A DNA stretch of 64,000 nt from the NCBI GenBank assembly GCA_028820845.1, contig JAPPII010000101.1, positions 151,591 through 215,590 of the forward strand. The letters are read 5' to 3'. Below, in pieces: positions 8,712 through 16,961 of the stretch. Each line of letters begins with the position of its first letter. Within the stretch, counting starts at the first letter, position 1. The stretch is from Candidatus Poribacteria bacterium. GTDB lineage: Bacteria > Poribacteria > WGA-4E > WGA-3G. The notes below the pieces were generated by a model, which saw only the letters and a program-made list of their open reading frames with translations, made no database searches and was not told where the DNA came from. The position numbers and the translations under genes are program-made.

Positions 8712-10099
8712 AATCCATTCTTCCACGCTTCCATTCTTCTCCGCCGAGATCCGCTTTGCTCACAGAGGATAACATGTCCCTTTTTGTTGATTACTATCAA
8801 CTCACAATGGGACAGGCGGATTTCAACGCACAAAACGACGCCATTATTACAGCGAACTACTACGTCCGTAAAATCCCACAGGGACAATATCTCATCGCTG
8901 CCGGGCTGGAGCAGGTGGTCCACTATATCTTAAATTTACGCTTCACCGATGCTACGCTCGACTGGTTAGCACAGCGTGGCAACCTACGTGCCGACTACCT
9001 CGCTTCGCTCAAAGACTTTCGTTTTGACGGTTCCGTTTTTGCAGTTCCCGAAGGCACCCCCGTTTTTCCGAATGAACCGATTATCAACGTCACAGGACGC
9101 TCCAGAGATGTCCAACTTTTTGAAACCTATCTGCTCTGCGTTATGAACTTCCAAACATTAATTGCGACGAAGGCATCGCGGATTGTGCAAGCAGCGCGAG
9201 GTAGACAGGTTTTTGATTTCGGTGCGCGGCGGGCACACGGCAGGGATGCCGGTATTTTGGCTGCCCGTGCTTCCTTCATCGGAGGTGCTAAGGGAACATC
9301 ATTGGTACTCGCAGGACACTATTTCGATATTCCCTACGTCGGCACGATGGCACATAAATTCATTTCTGAGCGTCCTACCGAGTTAGAAGCCTTCCGAGAT
9401 TACGCGACAGCCTTTCCAAACAGCACAACACTTCTAATTGATACGTATGACACGATTCAAGGAGCGCGAAACGCTTGCATCGTCGCAAAAGAGATGGAGG
9501 CATCTGGAACAAAGTTACGCGCAGTCCGATTGGATAGTGGCAATCTTTTAACACTCAGCAAGAAAGTCCGTCGCATCCTTGATGCCCACGGACTCGATTA
9601 CGTCCAGATCATTGCCAGCCATGAACTGGATGAGTTCCAGATAGACACTTTGCTCGAAAATGGGGCACCCTTGGATAGTTTCGGGGTAGGCACTCGGCTC
9701 GCGACGGGTGCTAATTTCAATTCACTCACAGATGAAGGGGCTCCGTCTGCCTTGGGCGGGGTCTATAAGTTAGTCGAAAGTGGTGGCAAACCTGTCGGGA
9801 AACAGTCGCTTGATGAACCCTCTAAAGCCACTGTGCCCGGGAAGAAACAGGTTTACCGCATAACCGATGCTGACGGGAATTATGTAAAAGACCGTGTGAC
9901 GCTTTGGGATGAGGAAGTCTCCGAGGGACAACCACTGCTAATTCCGATTATCCAGAATGGAGAATTGGTATATGATTTTCCGAACCTCCACGACATTCAG
10001 GTATACACGGCTGCAGCCCTCGAAAAACTCTCGGAGTCGCATAAGCGTATAACGGGGGCAACACCTTATCTCGTCGCGTTAGATCCAGTTGCAGCATAG
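8708..10099 (+). CDS. pncB: Nicotinate phosphoribosyltransferase
   Basis: 463 residues. It converts nicotinate, PRPP and ATP to nicotinate mononucleotide in the Preiss-Handler NAD salvage pathway, in the cytoplasm. Family signatures seen are DYYQLTMGQA at the N-terminus, FDFGARRAHGRDAG in the middle, and the VRLDSGNL and GVGTRLATG phosphate-binding strands. The start overlaps the previous stop (ATGA) and has GGGAGAGGA in front. An internal ATG at 8774 with its own AGAGGA matches where the family usually begins, so the first 22 residues may be an extension. The stop codon TAG lies inside the first hairpin of the repeat array that follows. Confidence 0.93.
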   Translation: MKSILPRFHSSPPRSALLTEDNMSLFVDYYQLTMGQADFNAQNDAIITANYYVRKIPQGQYLIAAGLEQVVHYILNLRFTDATLDWLAQRGNLRADYLASLKDFRFDGSVFAVPEGTPVFPNEPIINVTGRSRDVQLFETYLLCVMNFQTLIATKASRIVQAARGRQVFDFGARRAHGRDAGILAARASFIGGAKGTSLVLAGHYFDIPYVGTMAHKFISERPTELEAFRDYATAFPNSTTLLIDTYDTIQGARNACIVAKEMEASGTKLRAVRLDSGNLLTLSKKVRRILDAHGLDYVQIIASHELDEFQIDTLLENGAPLDSFGVGTRLATGANFNSLTDEGAPSALGGVYKLVESGGKPVGKQSLDEPSKATVPGKKQVYRITDADGNYVKDRVTLWDEEVSEGQPLLIPIIQNGELVYDFPNLHDIQVYTAAALEKLSESHKRITGATPYLVALDPVAA

Positions 10100-10260
10100 C
10101 CTGTTAGGCTGTGCTGCGTATATCTTCTGTAGCATAACCTTTTAGGTTGTGCCTCTATTGTAGCATAGTTTCCTGTTAGGCTGTGCTGCGTATATCTTCT
10201 GTAGCATAACCTTTTAGGTTGTGCCTCTATTGTAGCATAGTTTCCTGTTAGGCTGTGCCT
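10094..10260. repeat. 72-bp tandem hairpin array between convergent genes
   Basis: Two apparently identical 72-bp copies (10100-10171, 10172-10243) and the start of a third. Each copy carries a GCATAACCT-TTT-AGGTTGTGC hairpin and a CCTGTTAGGCTGTGC half hairpin. The array supplies the TAG of the NAPRT gene (10097-10099) and, on the other strand, the TAA of the AAA ATPase gene (10248-10250). Serial stem-loops between converging genes could act as a two-way terminator. A single related hairpin lies at 6187-6211. Confidence 0.85.
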
Positions 10261-11870
10261 CCCTCCAATGAAGGCATTTCTTGAATTACAGGAATGACGT
10301 AACTCCGAATCGTCAGCTCTCCTGCTAACGTCTCTGTTTCCACGCGCGGTTCCGCCTCTTTTCGATGATCAAAAACAACATAATATCCTTCGGCGACTCC
10401 CTCCGATTTGAGATAAGCAGCAAGCTGCTGTTTACCCGCTTGATAACGACTCTCACCTCGCCATACCTTCGTCTCAACGATGTATTTCTGCCTATTATGC
10501 GTGATAAGGATGTCCATCCTACCGCGTCCCGTTTGCGCTTCAATGTGCATCATACCCCCAATACGCCTGACAAACGCATCGAGGTAAGCAAGCAGCAGAT
10601 GTCTATCCACAGACTCTTGCGGGGTCTCTGGCACCTGTAGGATTCTGAACCCAGCACGTACAATAAAATCCCTGAAGTTATCCAGCAATGCCACCATCTC
10701 AATCTCTCCAGTAGGTGTGAGATAGTCCCTGAAATCCGAGCCTCCGTCTTTAGGCAGGTATTCCTGCTCTAATCCGTTCACGAGTGGTTTGAAGACTTCC
10801 AGGATGCAATACAGATAAATCGGATTGAGAATCTCACACATACCATCAGAACCCTTCTTAATGACCCCATAAGTTGCCAGTTCATCTATTATGTTATTGC
10901 GTGGGTTGAAAGGGACCCCTTCGTCGCGTTCCATAATACGCATAAGCAGTCGTTCAAAACGCGGATCCCTTTGAACATTAGTTGTTAGATGCTCGATGTT
11001 CGTGTTCCGTTCTTGTAACAACTGCGCGTGTGCCGTTGTGAAGTGTTCCATCGTAATCGATTCAGTTTTCGGGATGTCCAGTTCTTCAGTAAGGATCTGT
11101 CCGAATCGACTCACAAGCACCGGTTGTCCAGCTGTCTGTTTGTGAATAGCGGTTATGGCCTCGGGTGCGAAAACTTGACCAACTTCCTCGGTATACTGCG
11201 CAAAAAGTTCTTGCACCTGTTCAAGGGTGAAGTTGGGTAAATGGAACTCCTGCTGGATGTTGAAGGGTGAAATAGATCTATCGTAGTTGAGTTGAATGAT
11301 ATTCTTGATGCCGACGATGCCGACGCTATGTGGACAGCGCGTTCTACCGGAAAGATAGACACGGCGTAAGGAACGCAGGAATCCTTTGACAGCGTCTTGT
11401 GGAATCGCATCAAATTCATCAATGATCAGGACAACTTTCTGCCTAATTCCAAAGTGTTCCTCAAGAAGGCGCGCCAGTTGGGTAAAGAACCTTCTCATCG
11501 CGACATGATCGGTTATCTGAGTCCCCTGCAAAAATTGCGTAAGTGCTTCAGAAGGCACCGACCTACGCCGCTGAAAGATAACCTCGACTTCATCACAAAT
11601 ATCTTCAGAGAGAGCTCCATAAAAATCTACGGGTGTGAGTTCTTCGTACTCCTCGAAGTTCAACTGGATTGGGAAATAGGTTAAATCTTCAGTTGTGAGG
11701 GTGTCAAGTGCAAGCCGGAAAAAAGTGGTTTTGCCTGTCTGTCGCGGCGCGAAAAGGACGATGTATTTGCCCTGTTTGATACGGTCAATGAAGTCGGCAG
11801 TCTCTTCTGTGCGGGGAGCAACATAGTTATCCTCAAGATACAAGCGACCTTCGGTTCCAAAACGTCTCAT
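10248..11870 (-). CDS. AAA-like ATPase with C-terminal PD-(D/E)xK nuclease domain
   Basis: 540 residues. APRQTGKTT (41-49) is Walker A and VVLIIDEFDA (about 147-156) is Walker B. The N-terminal two thirds match stand-alone AAA_35/STAND-like ATPases that begin with a FYVPR/Y-E-D-N type strand. Near residues 450-472, GRMDILIT followed by YIVETKVWRGE is a PD-DxK-type nuclease core (D...ExK). Such ATPase-nuclease fusions are abundant in bacteria with large genomes, and are suspected in defence or mobile-element control; no function is proven. The last codons and the stop are provided by the hairpin array. No partner gene is nearby; it is monocistronic. Confidence 0.8.
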   Translation of the reverse strand: MRRFGTEGRLYLEDNYVAPRTEETADFIDRIKQGKYIVLFAPRQTGKTTFFRLALDTLTTEDLTYFPIQLNFEEYEELTPVDFYGALSEDICDEVEVIFQRRRSVPSEALTQFLQGTQITDHVAMRRFFTQLARLLEEHFGIRQKVVLIIDEFDAIPQDAVKGFLRSLRRVYLSGRTRCPHSVGIVGIKNIIQLNYDRSISPFNIQQEFHLPNFTLEQVQELFAQYTEEVGQVFAPEAITAIHKQTAGQPVLVSRFGQILTEELDIPKTESITMEHFTTAHAQLLQERNTNIEHLTTNVQRDPRFERLLMRIMERDEGVPFNPRNNIIDELATYGVIKKGSDGMCEILNPIYLYCILEVFKPLVNGLEQEYLPKDGGSDFRDYLTPTGEIEMVALLDNFRDFIVRAGFRILQVPETPQESVDRHLLLAYLDAFVRRIGGMMHIEAQTGRGRMDILITHNRQKYIVETKVWRGESRYQAGKQQLAAYLKSEGVAEGYYVVFDHRKEAEPRVETETLAGELTIRSYVIPVIQEMPSLEGGTA

Positions 11871-11958
11871 TTCTTTTCTCCCATGAACTTTTCAACATTA
11901 ATCTTCAGTTTTGGAATCTCCATGCTTCAGCATAGAGAGGAAAAACTACAAAAAACAC

Positions 11959-11987
11959 TTGATTTTGTAAGTGAAATGTGATATAGT
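11959..11987 (+). promoter_or_regulatory. Sigma-70-type promoter candidate
   Basis: TTGATT, a 17-base spacer and TATAGT read toward the large LRR gene, about 420 bases upstream of its likely start. A MITE-like element (12095-12247) now sits between them. The rest of the 11871-12404 gap shows nothing else besides the poly-C tract region at its end. Confidence 0.45.
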
Positions 11988-12094
11988 AATTATAGGCGAA
12001 GCCAGTGTAATCACATATTATTTCGGGTTAAGCCGCAATTGATTCTATCACATCCCGGTGTGGAGGTCAATATTTATCGGATCAAGTTGTAACT

Positions 12095-12247
12095 ACGATT
12101 TACGCAATTCCAGGGTAGGTGCAGAATGTAATACAAGGAATGGAAATGTAATATAGGGAATGGATTTAGTCTATTCCCAGACCAAATCCCCTAACCGCAC
12201 CGATCGCGTGACAAATAGCAAAATTCCGTAATTCTGCGTAAATCCTG
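12095..12247. mobile_element. MITE-like element copy 2, diverged
   Basis: Inverted ends GATTTACGCA (12097-12106) and TGCGTAAATC (12235-12244). The string TAACTA precedes the left end and recurs after the right-end CCTG, consistent with a target-site duplication. The interior contains decayed copies of the GTAGGTGC...TAACCGCACC palindrome found at 36275. Confidence 0.6.
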
Positions 12248-12404
12248 TAACTATGCAATTGAGGATGCGTTACAAACAGCAGCGCGTCTTAAACCGCGCC
12301 TTGAATAAGAGTAGCAGCTTGGTGATGGTAAGAAATTATACTATGAACCTCACATCTCAAAATTCAGTTTGCATGGCGCGTACTTCCCGGGAGTTTCGTA
12401 TGTT

Positions 12405-15400
12405 ATGGGTATCTCGTCAGTTAAGGTCACTACTACTACCCCCCCCCCAGATTATTATAAGTTAAGTATTTCGACAGACAGTTCTCACCACCTGTTAAAT
12501 GTCGGACAGAACGGTACATCAATTGTCCGACCCTTTCGAAAATTCTTTTACTGTATTTGCCTAATTCTTTTTCTCATATACCCCCTTGCAGTCTTCGGGG
12601 CCCCAAGTGATCCCGTGAGCATTCCGGACCCGACGCTCCGGGCCCGCATCGAATTCTTACTCAACAAGAATCCGGGAGACACCATCACCGAACAAGAGAT
12701 GAGTGGACTAACACGTCTCACACTCGACCAGAACGTTGACCTAATTGCGCTAACGGGTTTAGAGTATGCAACCGAACTCACTTATCTGCTGTTATTCCGC
12801 AGGCAGACTGCAAGGGACTCAACACGCAGCAGTTTGGATCTGAGCCCCTTAACAGGTCTAACGAAATTGGAATTCCTCTCTCTTCAAGGATATCGAATTA
12901 CAAACATCTCGCCCCTATCGACGTTAACAGAATTAATATACTTATCACTTAACAGGACTCATGACATAACAGATCTCTCGCCCCTATCGACGTTAACAAA
13001 ATTGAGGTCCCTCACTCTTACCGATAATGACATCACGAACCTAACACCGATCCAAAGTCTCACAGAATTGAGACAGCTTGTTCTTTCATCAAACAGTAAG
13101 ATCTCGGATATCTCACCCCTATCGAAGTTAATAAATTTGGCAAATTTGGCCCTCACCGGTACTCCTATCACTGATGAAAGTTTCTCTGCCCTGCTACCCT
13201 CTTTCGTAAATTTCGATAGTCCAATACAAGTCCTCGATGCTATTATTCCTGCGGGTAAGTTAATCATTTCAAACACCGATATCACGGACCTATCCGTATT
13301 AGGCAGGTTCCCAGAAAACGTGTTCCTGTCCTCTCTGGATCTAAGATTCATGGGGCGAAACAGGGAGAACTTGTATTTCAATCTGAAGGATCTCACCCCT
13401 TTGGTGGACCTCATGAACGCAGGGAGGCTCATAAACAGTTCCTCCGAAATTGTCTTGCTATACAACTATGGGTTGGATTATGAGTCCCACTACGCGGATA
13501 TACCCGCACTCTTAGGAAGGGCTCGGTATCTTCCATATCAGCAGGGATCTACGCCTACACTCGAGAGAGAATTTCCGACGGAGGAATCTTGGAGAGGCCA
13601 CCCCAAAATCTCCTACACGTTTGCCGTGCGTGCCGTTAATACACATGACCCTCTGCCCCGAGGCTTCCCTTGGACACCCCGTACGCCAGGTGGAATCCCC
13701 AACAATAGGAAATTCTCCGAGGTCCCTGTTACCTTCATCGTTACCGCGCCTGATGGTACCAGCGAAACACGCGGGCCAGTGCTGACCGGAGACGATGGGT
13801 TGGCGCGCGTTCCCGTTACCCTTGGAGAGGATGGGGAAACGCACACTGTGGAAGCGGTTGTTCCCGCCAACGCACCGACCCCGGGTGAAATCGAGCACGC
13901 GGAACTGCGCGTGACGTTCACTGCGACCGCCGACATCACAGTGCCACCGCCGGTGCCTTCAGGGGGAGGAGGGGGTGGCGGCGGAACTTTGAGTAGATTA
14001 TCCTTCCCGGGACAGATCAGTTTCAGCGAGTTGATGTTCGCTCCGGGGGGTGGGCGCGATCGCTTCCCGCAGTGGATAGAACTTTACAACGCCTCTGAGA
14101 CAGCTACTGTCAACTTATATGGATGGCACTTTGAAATAGAACGGCAAGACGATACCGGTGCCTATCAATACACCGACCTCACTCTCAAAGATTTGGTGAT
14201 CCCACCGCAGCAGGTTGGTCTCATTGTGACATCGGAGGGGCCCACCTCTGTAAATCTTCCCCAAGAAAGCATCTGTGTCCTTTCCACGCATCACCCACGT
14301 CTTTTTAAGGACACCGAGGATCCGAACAACTTCCTCGGTCAAACAGCTTTCTGTCTCCAATTGTCCGATCCATCGGGACAGGTGAGTGATACGTTTGGGA
14401 ATCTCGATGGGAATAAAAAGACAGAAGATGCACCGGCTTTTGCACTGCTGGATGGCAGCACGGCGTATGGTGCCCGGACATCACTCTTGCGTCGGTATGA
14501 TCCCAAGGAAGACACGCCACTCGATGGAAAGCTCCTTGAAAACTGCTACCGGGCGGCGGACGTGCGTTTGGAGTTCATCACCTATTACGGATACGAGACA
14601 GACATCGGGAATCCGGGACATAAAGATCAAGGCGGTCCGTTTCCACCGTTGCATCGCGTGCATTTTAGCGAGTTGATGTTAACTTCACGGGGAGGGCTGC
14701 ATTCGCTCCCGCAGTGGATAGAACTTTACAACATCTCGGAGACGGAAAGTGTAGATTTGAACGGATGGCGGCTGAAAATAGAGTCCCTTGATGCCAATGA
14801 CGATCGACGGCATGCGTTTATTAGGCTGAGACGTTTGATCATTCCACCGAAGGAATCCGCCCTGCTGGTGACATGGAATGCGCCGCATTCTCGCGATATC
14901 CCCATGGGGCGCGTCTACAATCTTTACCTTCATCACGGAAATAGCTTCGATCAGCACAACCACCAGCACCGGAACAAAGTCTTCGGGCAGCACGGGTTCT
15001 TCTTAAAGTTATATGATGCCGATGGACGCGTCCAAGACATTGCTGGGAATCTGGATGGTGCTGCTGAGACACGCGACACACCGGCGTGGGTGTTGCCTCC
15101 CGGCAAAACTGCAGATGGGGAACGGGTATCGCTGCAGCGGCGGTATGAGCGTGTGATGCGGATACCCCTGGATGGTAAAACATCAGCGAGTTGGGGCTCT
15201 ACATCTGAAATCCCATTGCCGGTCCAGACGTATTGGGGCAGAAGTGCCGATATTGGCACACCGGGACTGACAAACGAAGACCTCTTGTCCCCGTACCCAT
15301 CTGTGAGTTTTAGCGAGTTTCTGTTCGCCGCGCGCGGTGGACTCCATTCGCTGCCACAATGGATAGAACTCCGCAATGCTTCTCAGACGGAGCCGGTAAA

Positions 15401-16928
15401 CTTGAGAGGGTGGCATCTTGAAATAGAGGCACAAGATGAAACCGGTGCACACAGACATATCAGGCTTCAGTTGAAGGATCTCAGGATCCCTCCGAACCAA
15501 GTCGCGCTGCTCGTGACGCAGCACGGGCTTGCCTCTCGGTCGATGCCCAAAGCGCGTCTCTACAATCTCTTGATGCATCACGGGGCGACGTTCAGAGATG
15601 GCACACACCGAAATAGGGTGATAGGTCTGAAAGGTTTCTCCTTGAAGTTGTTGACCCCTGATGGTAGAGTGAGTGACACGATGGGGAACCTTGACGGGGA
15701 TAAACGGACGCGAGATACGCCGAGGTGGGAACTCGGTGCTGGTAAAACTGCAGACGGGGTGCGAACTTCGCTGCTGCGTCAATATGATAAGCTCGGTCAG
15801 GCGTTCGACGGGACAGCCTCCGCATCGTGGGTGCCTGCGTCTGAAAAGCCGTTGCGGGTCCGAACATATTACGGTCAAGAGACAGACATCGGCAATCCCG
15901 GATATGTCAATGAAGCCCTCCGGTTGCGTGGCGATCAAGTCAGTTTTAGCGAGTTGATGTTTCCGTCAAAAGTCGGCCGCCGTGCCGTGCGTTCCGTGCC
16001 GCAGTGGATAGAGCTTTACAACGCTGCTGACACGGAAATTGTAAACTTGAAAGGATGGAGTCTTGAAATAGAGGCACTCACGGGAAATGGTGAACATTGG
16101 CATACAGTTATCACCTTGAATGACTTGATTCTGCGTCCGAATGAGACGGCACTCCTCGTGACGGCAGCGGGGCCCCACTCTCAGAGTATGCCGACAGCGT
16201 CTATCTACAACCTATTGCGTCAGCATCAGAATGTCTTTCAGAGAAACAGGGGTAGTAACACGGTTCTGGGAGAGCAGGGGTTCTTCTTGCGTTTGCGGGA
16301 TCCGGCGGGTTCGCGGAGTGATGTCATTGGGAATCTGGACGGCGATCCGCAGACGAGGGATGCCCCGATGTGGGAACTGCCGGTTGTTGAAACAGCAGAG
16401 GGGGCTCGGGCATCCCTGCTGCGTCGGTATTATCACGTGACGGGTATCCCGCTGGATGGCAAAGTCGCATCCAATTGGGTATCAGCGGTGAACCTGCCCT
16501 TAGATGTGATGTGGTATTACGGTCAGGAGACAGACATCGGCAATCCGGGACACAGAGGTGGGGGGCCGCTGCCAGTGGTGTTATCGAGTTTTCGTGCGGA
16601 ACATGTTGATACGGGGGTGGTCATCAAGTGGACGACGGCATCGGAGAAAGACAACGCAGGCTTCAATATCCTACGGAGTCAGATACGTCAAGGGCCCTTT
16701 GTGAAAATCACTCCCAAACGGATTGCGGGGCACGGCACGACGAGCGAACGTCATACCTATACCTGGACAGATACGACTGCAAAGCCGAATGTTGTGTATT
16801 ATTACCGTTTGGAGGAGGTGTCGTTCTCAGGCGCACATAGGCAGTTAGCAACGGTTCGATTGCGGGGTCATGTTTCTGCAAGGGGCAAACTTACGACAAC
16901 CTGGAGTGATTTGAAGCAGCAACCGTAG
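12405..16928 (+). CDS. Giant secreted LRR protein with four lamin-tail-like repeats
   Basis: About 1,507 residues. A hydrophobic segment FFYCICLILFLIYPLAVFG (about 47-65) looks like a signal sequence but sits behind an unusual 45-residue leader, and no start here has a ribosome binding site. Residues about 95-300 hold internalin-type leucine-rich repeats (LSPLSTLTKLRSLTLTDN). An Ig-like segment, then an eight-glycine linker, lead to four repeats of about 213 residues, each opening (V/I)SFSEL and containing PQWIELYN.S.T..VNL.GW, as in lamin-tail (LTD) domains. A last VVLSSFRAE...WTTASE domain precedes the tail GKLTTTWSDLKQQP. This points to a surface adhesin-like or binding role, by inference. 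It is convergent with the TPR gene downstream. Confidence 0.8.
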   Translation: MGISSVKVTTTTPPPDYYKLSISTDSSHHLLNVGQNGTSIVRPFRKFFYCICLILFLIYPLAVFGAPSDPVSIPDPTLRARIEFLLNKNPGDTITEQEMSGLTRLTLDQNVDLIALTGLEYATELTYLLLFRRQTARDSTRSSLDLSPLTGLTKLEFLSLQGYRITNISPLSTLTELIYLSLNRTHDITDLSPLSTLTKLRSLTLTDNDITNLTPIQSLTELRQLVLSSNSKISDISPLSKLINLANLALTGTPITDESFSALLPSFVNFDSPIQVLDAIIPAGKLIISNTDITDLSVLGRFPENVFLSSLDLRFMGRNRENLYFNLKDLTPLVDLMNAGRLINSSSEIVLLYNYGLDYESHYADIPALLGRARYLPYQQGSTPTLEREFPTEESWRGHPKISYTFAVRAVNTHDPLPRGFPWTPRTPGGIPNNRKFSEVPVTFIVTAPDGTSETRGPVLTGDDGLARVPVTLGEDGETHTVEAVVPANAPTPGEIEHAELRVTFTATADITVPPPVPSGGGGGGGGTLSRLSFPGQISFSELMFAPGGGRDRFPQWIELYNASETATVNLYGWHFEIERQDDTGAYQYTDLTLKDLVIPPQQVGLIVTSEGPTSVNLPQESICVLSTHHPRLFKDTEDPNNFLGQTAFCLQLSDPSGQVSDTFGNLDGNKKTEDAPAFALLDGSTAYGARTSLLRRYDPKEDTPLDGKLLENCYRAADVRLEFITYYGYETDIGNPGHKDQGGPFPPLHRVHFSELMLTSRGGLHSLPQWIELYNISETESVDLNGWRLKIESLDANDDRRHAFIRLRRLIIPPKESALLVTWNAPHSRDIPMGRVYNLYLHHGNSFDQHNHQHRNKVFGQHGFFLKLYDADGRVQDIAGNLDGAAETRDTPAWVLPPGKTADGERVSLQRRYERVMRIPLDGKTSASWGSTSEIPLPVQTYWGRSADIGTPGLTNEDLLSPYPSVSFSEFLFAARGGLHSLPQWIELRNASQTEPVNLRGWHLEIEAQDETGAHRHIRLQLKDLRIPPNQVALLVTQHGLASRSMPKARLYNLLMHHGATFRDGTHRNRVIGLKGFSLKLLTPDGRVSDTMGNLDGDKRTRDTPRWELGAGKTADGVRTSLLRQYDKLGQAFDGTASASWVPASEKPLRVRTYYGQETDIGNPGYVNEALRLRGDQVSFSELMFPSKVGRRAVRSVPQWIELYNAADTEIVNLKGWSLEIEALTGNGEHWHTVITLNDLILRPNETALLVTAAGPHSQSMPTASIYNLLRQHQNVFQRNRGSNTVLGEQGFFLRLRDPAGSRSDVIGNLDGDPQTRDAPMWELPVVETAEGARASLLRRYYHVTGIPLDGKVASNWVSAVNLPLDVMWYYGQETDIGNPGHRGGGPLPVVLSSFRAEHVDTGVVIKWTTASEKDNAGFNILRSQIRQGPFVKITPKRIAGHGTTSERHTYTWTDTTAKPNVVYYYRLEEVSFSGAHRQLATVRLRGHVSARGKLTTTWSDLKQQP
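12439..12448. repeat. Poly-C tract (10 C) near the 5' end of a surface-protein gene
   Basis: Ten C residues directly after an ACT-repeat in the first 50 bases of the LRR protein gene. Length change here would switch the upstream frame. Another frame is open across the tract from 12253 and the two frames meet here, so slippage could decide which leader is fused to the signal segment. Confidence 0.5.
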
Positions 16929-16961
16929 TCGTCTCAAATACAACAATGCCTTTACGGATAA

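Noticed and set aside
10100-10260. Possible CRISPR array
   Set aside because: The unit is a 72-bp direct tandem copy without unique spacers, and no cas genes are present.
14115-16436. Several minus-strand open frames of 70-250 residues under the giant LRR gene
   Set aside because: They are shadows of the four conserved repeats; none has a start site or recognisable domain, and they repeat with the plus-strand repeats.
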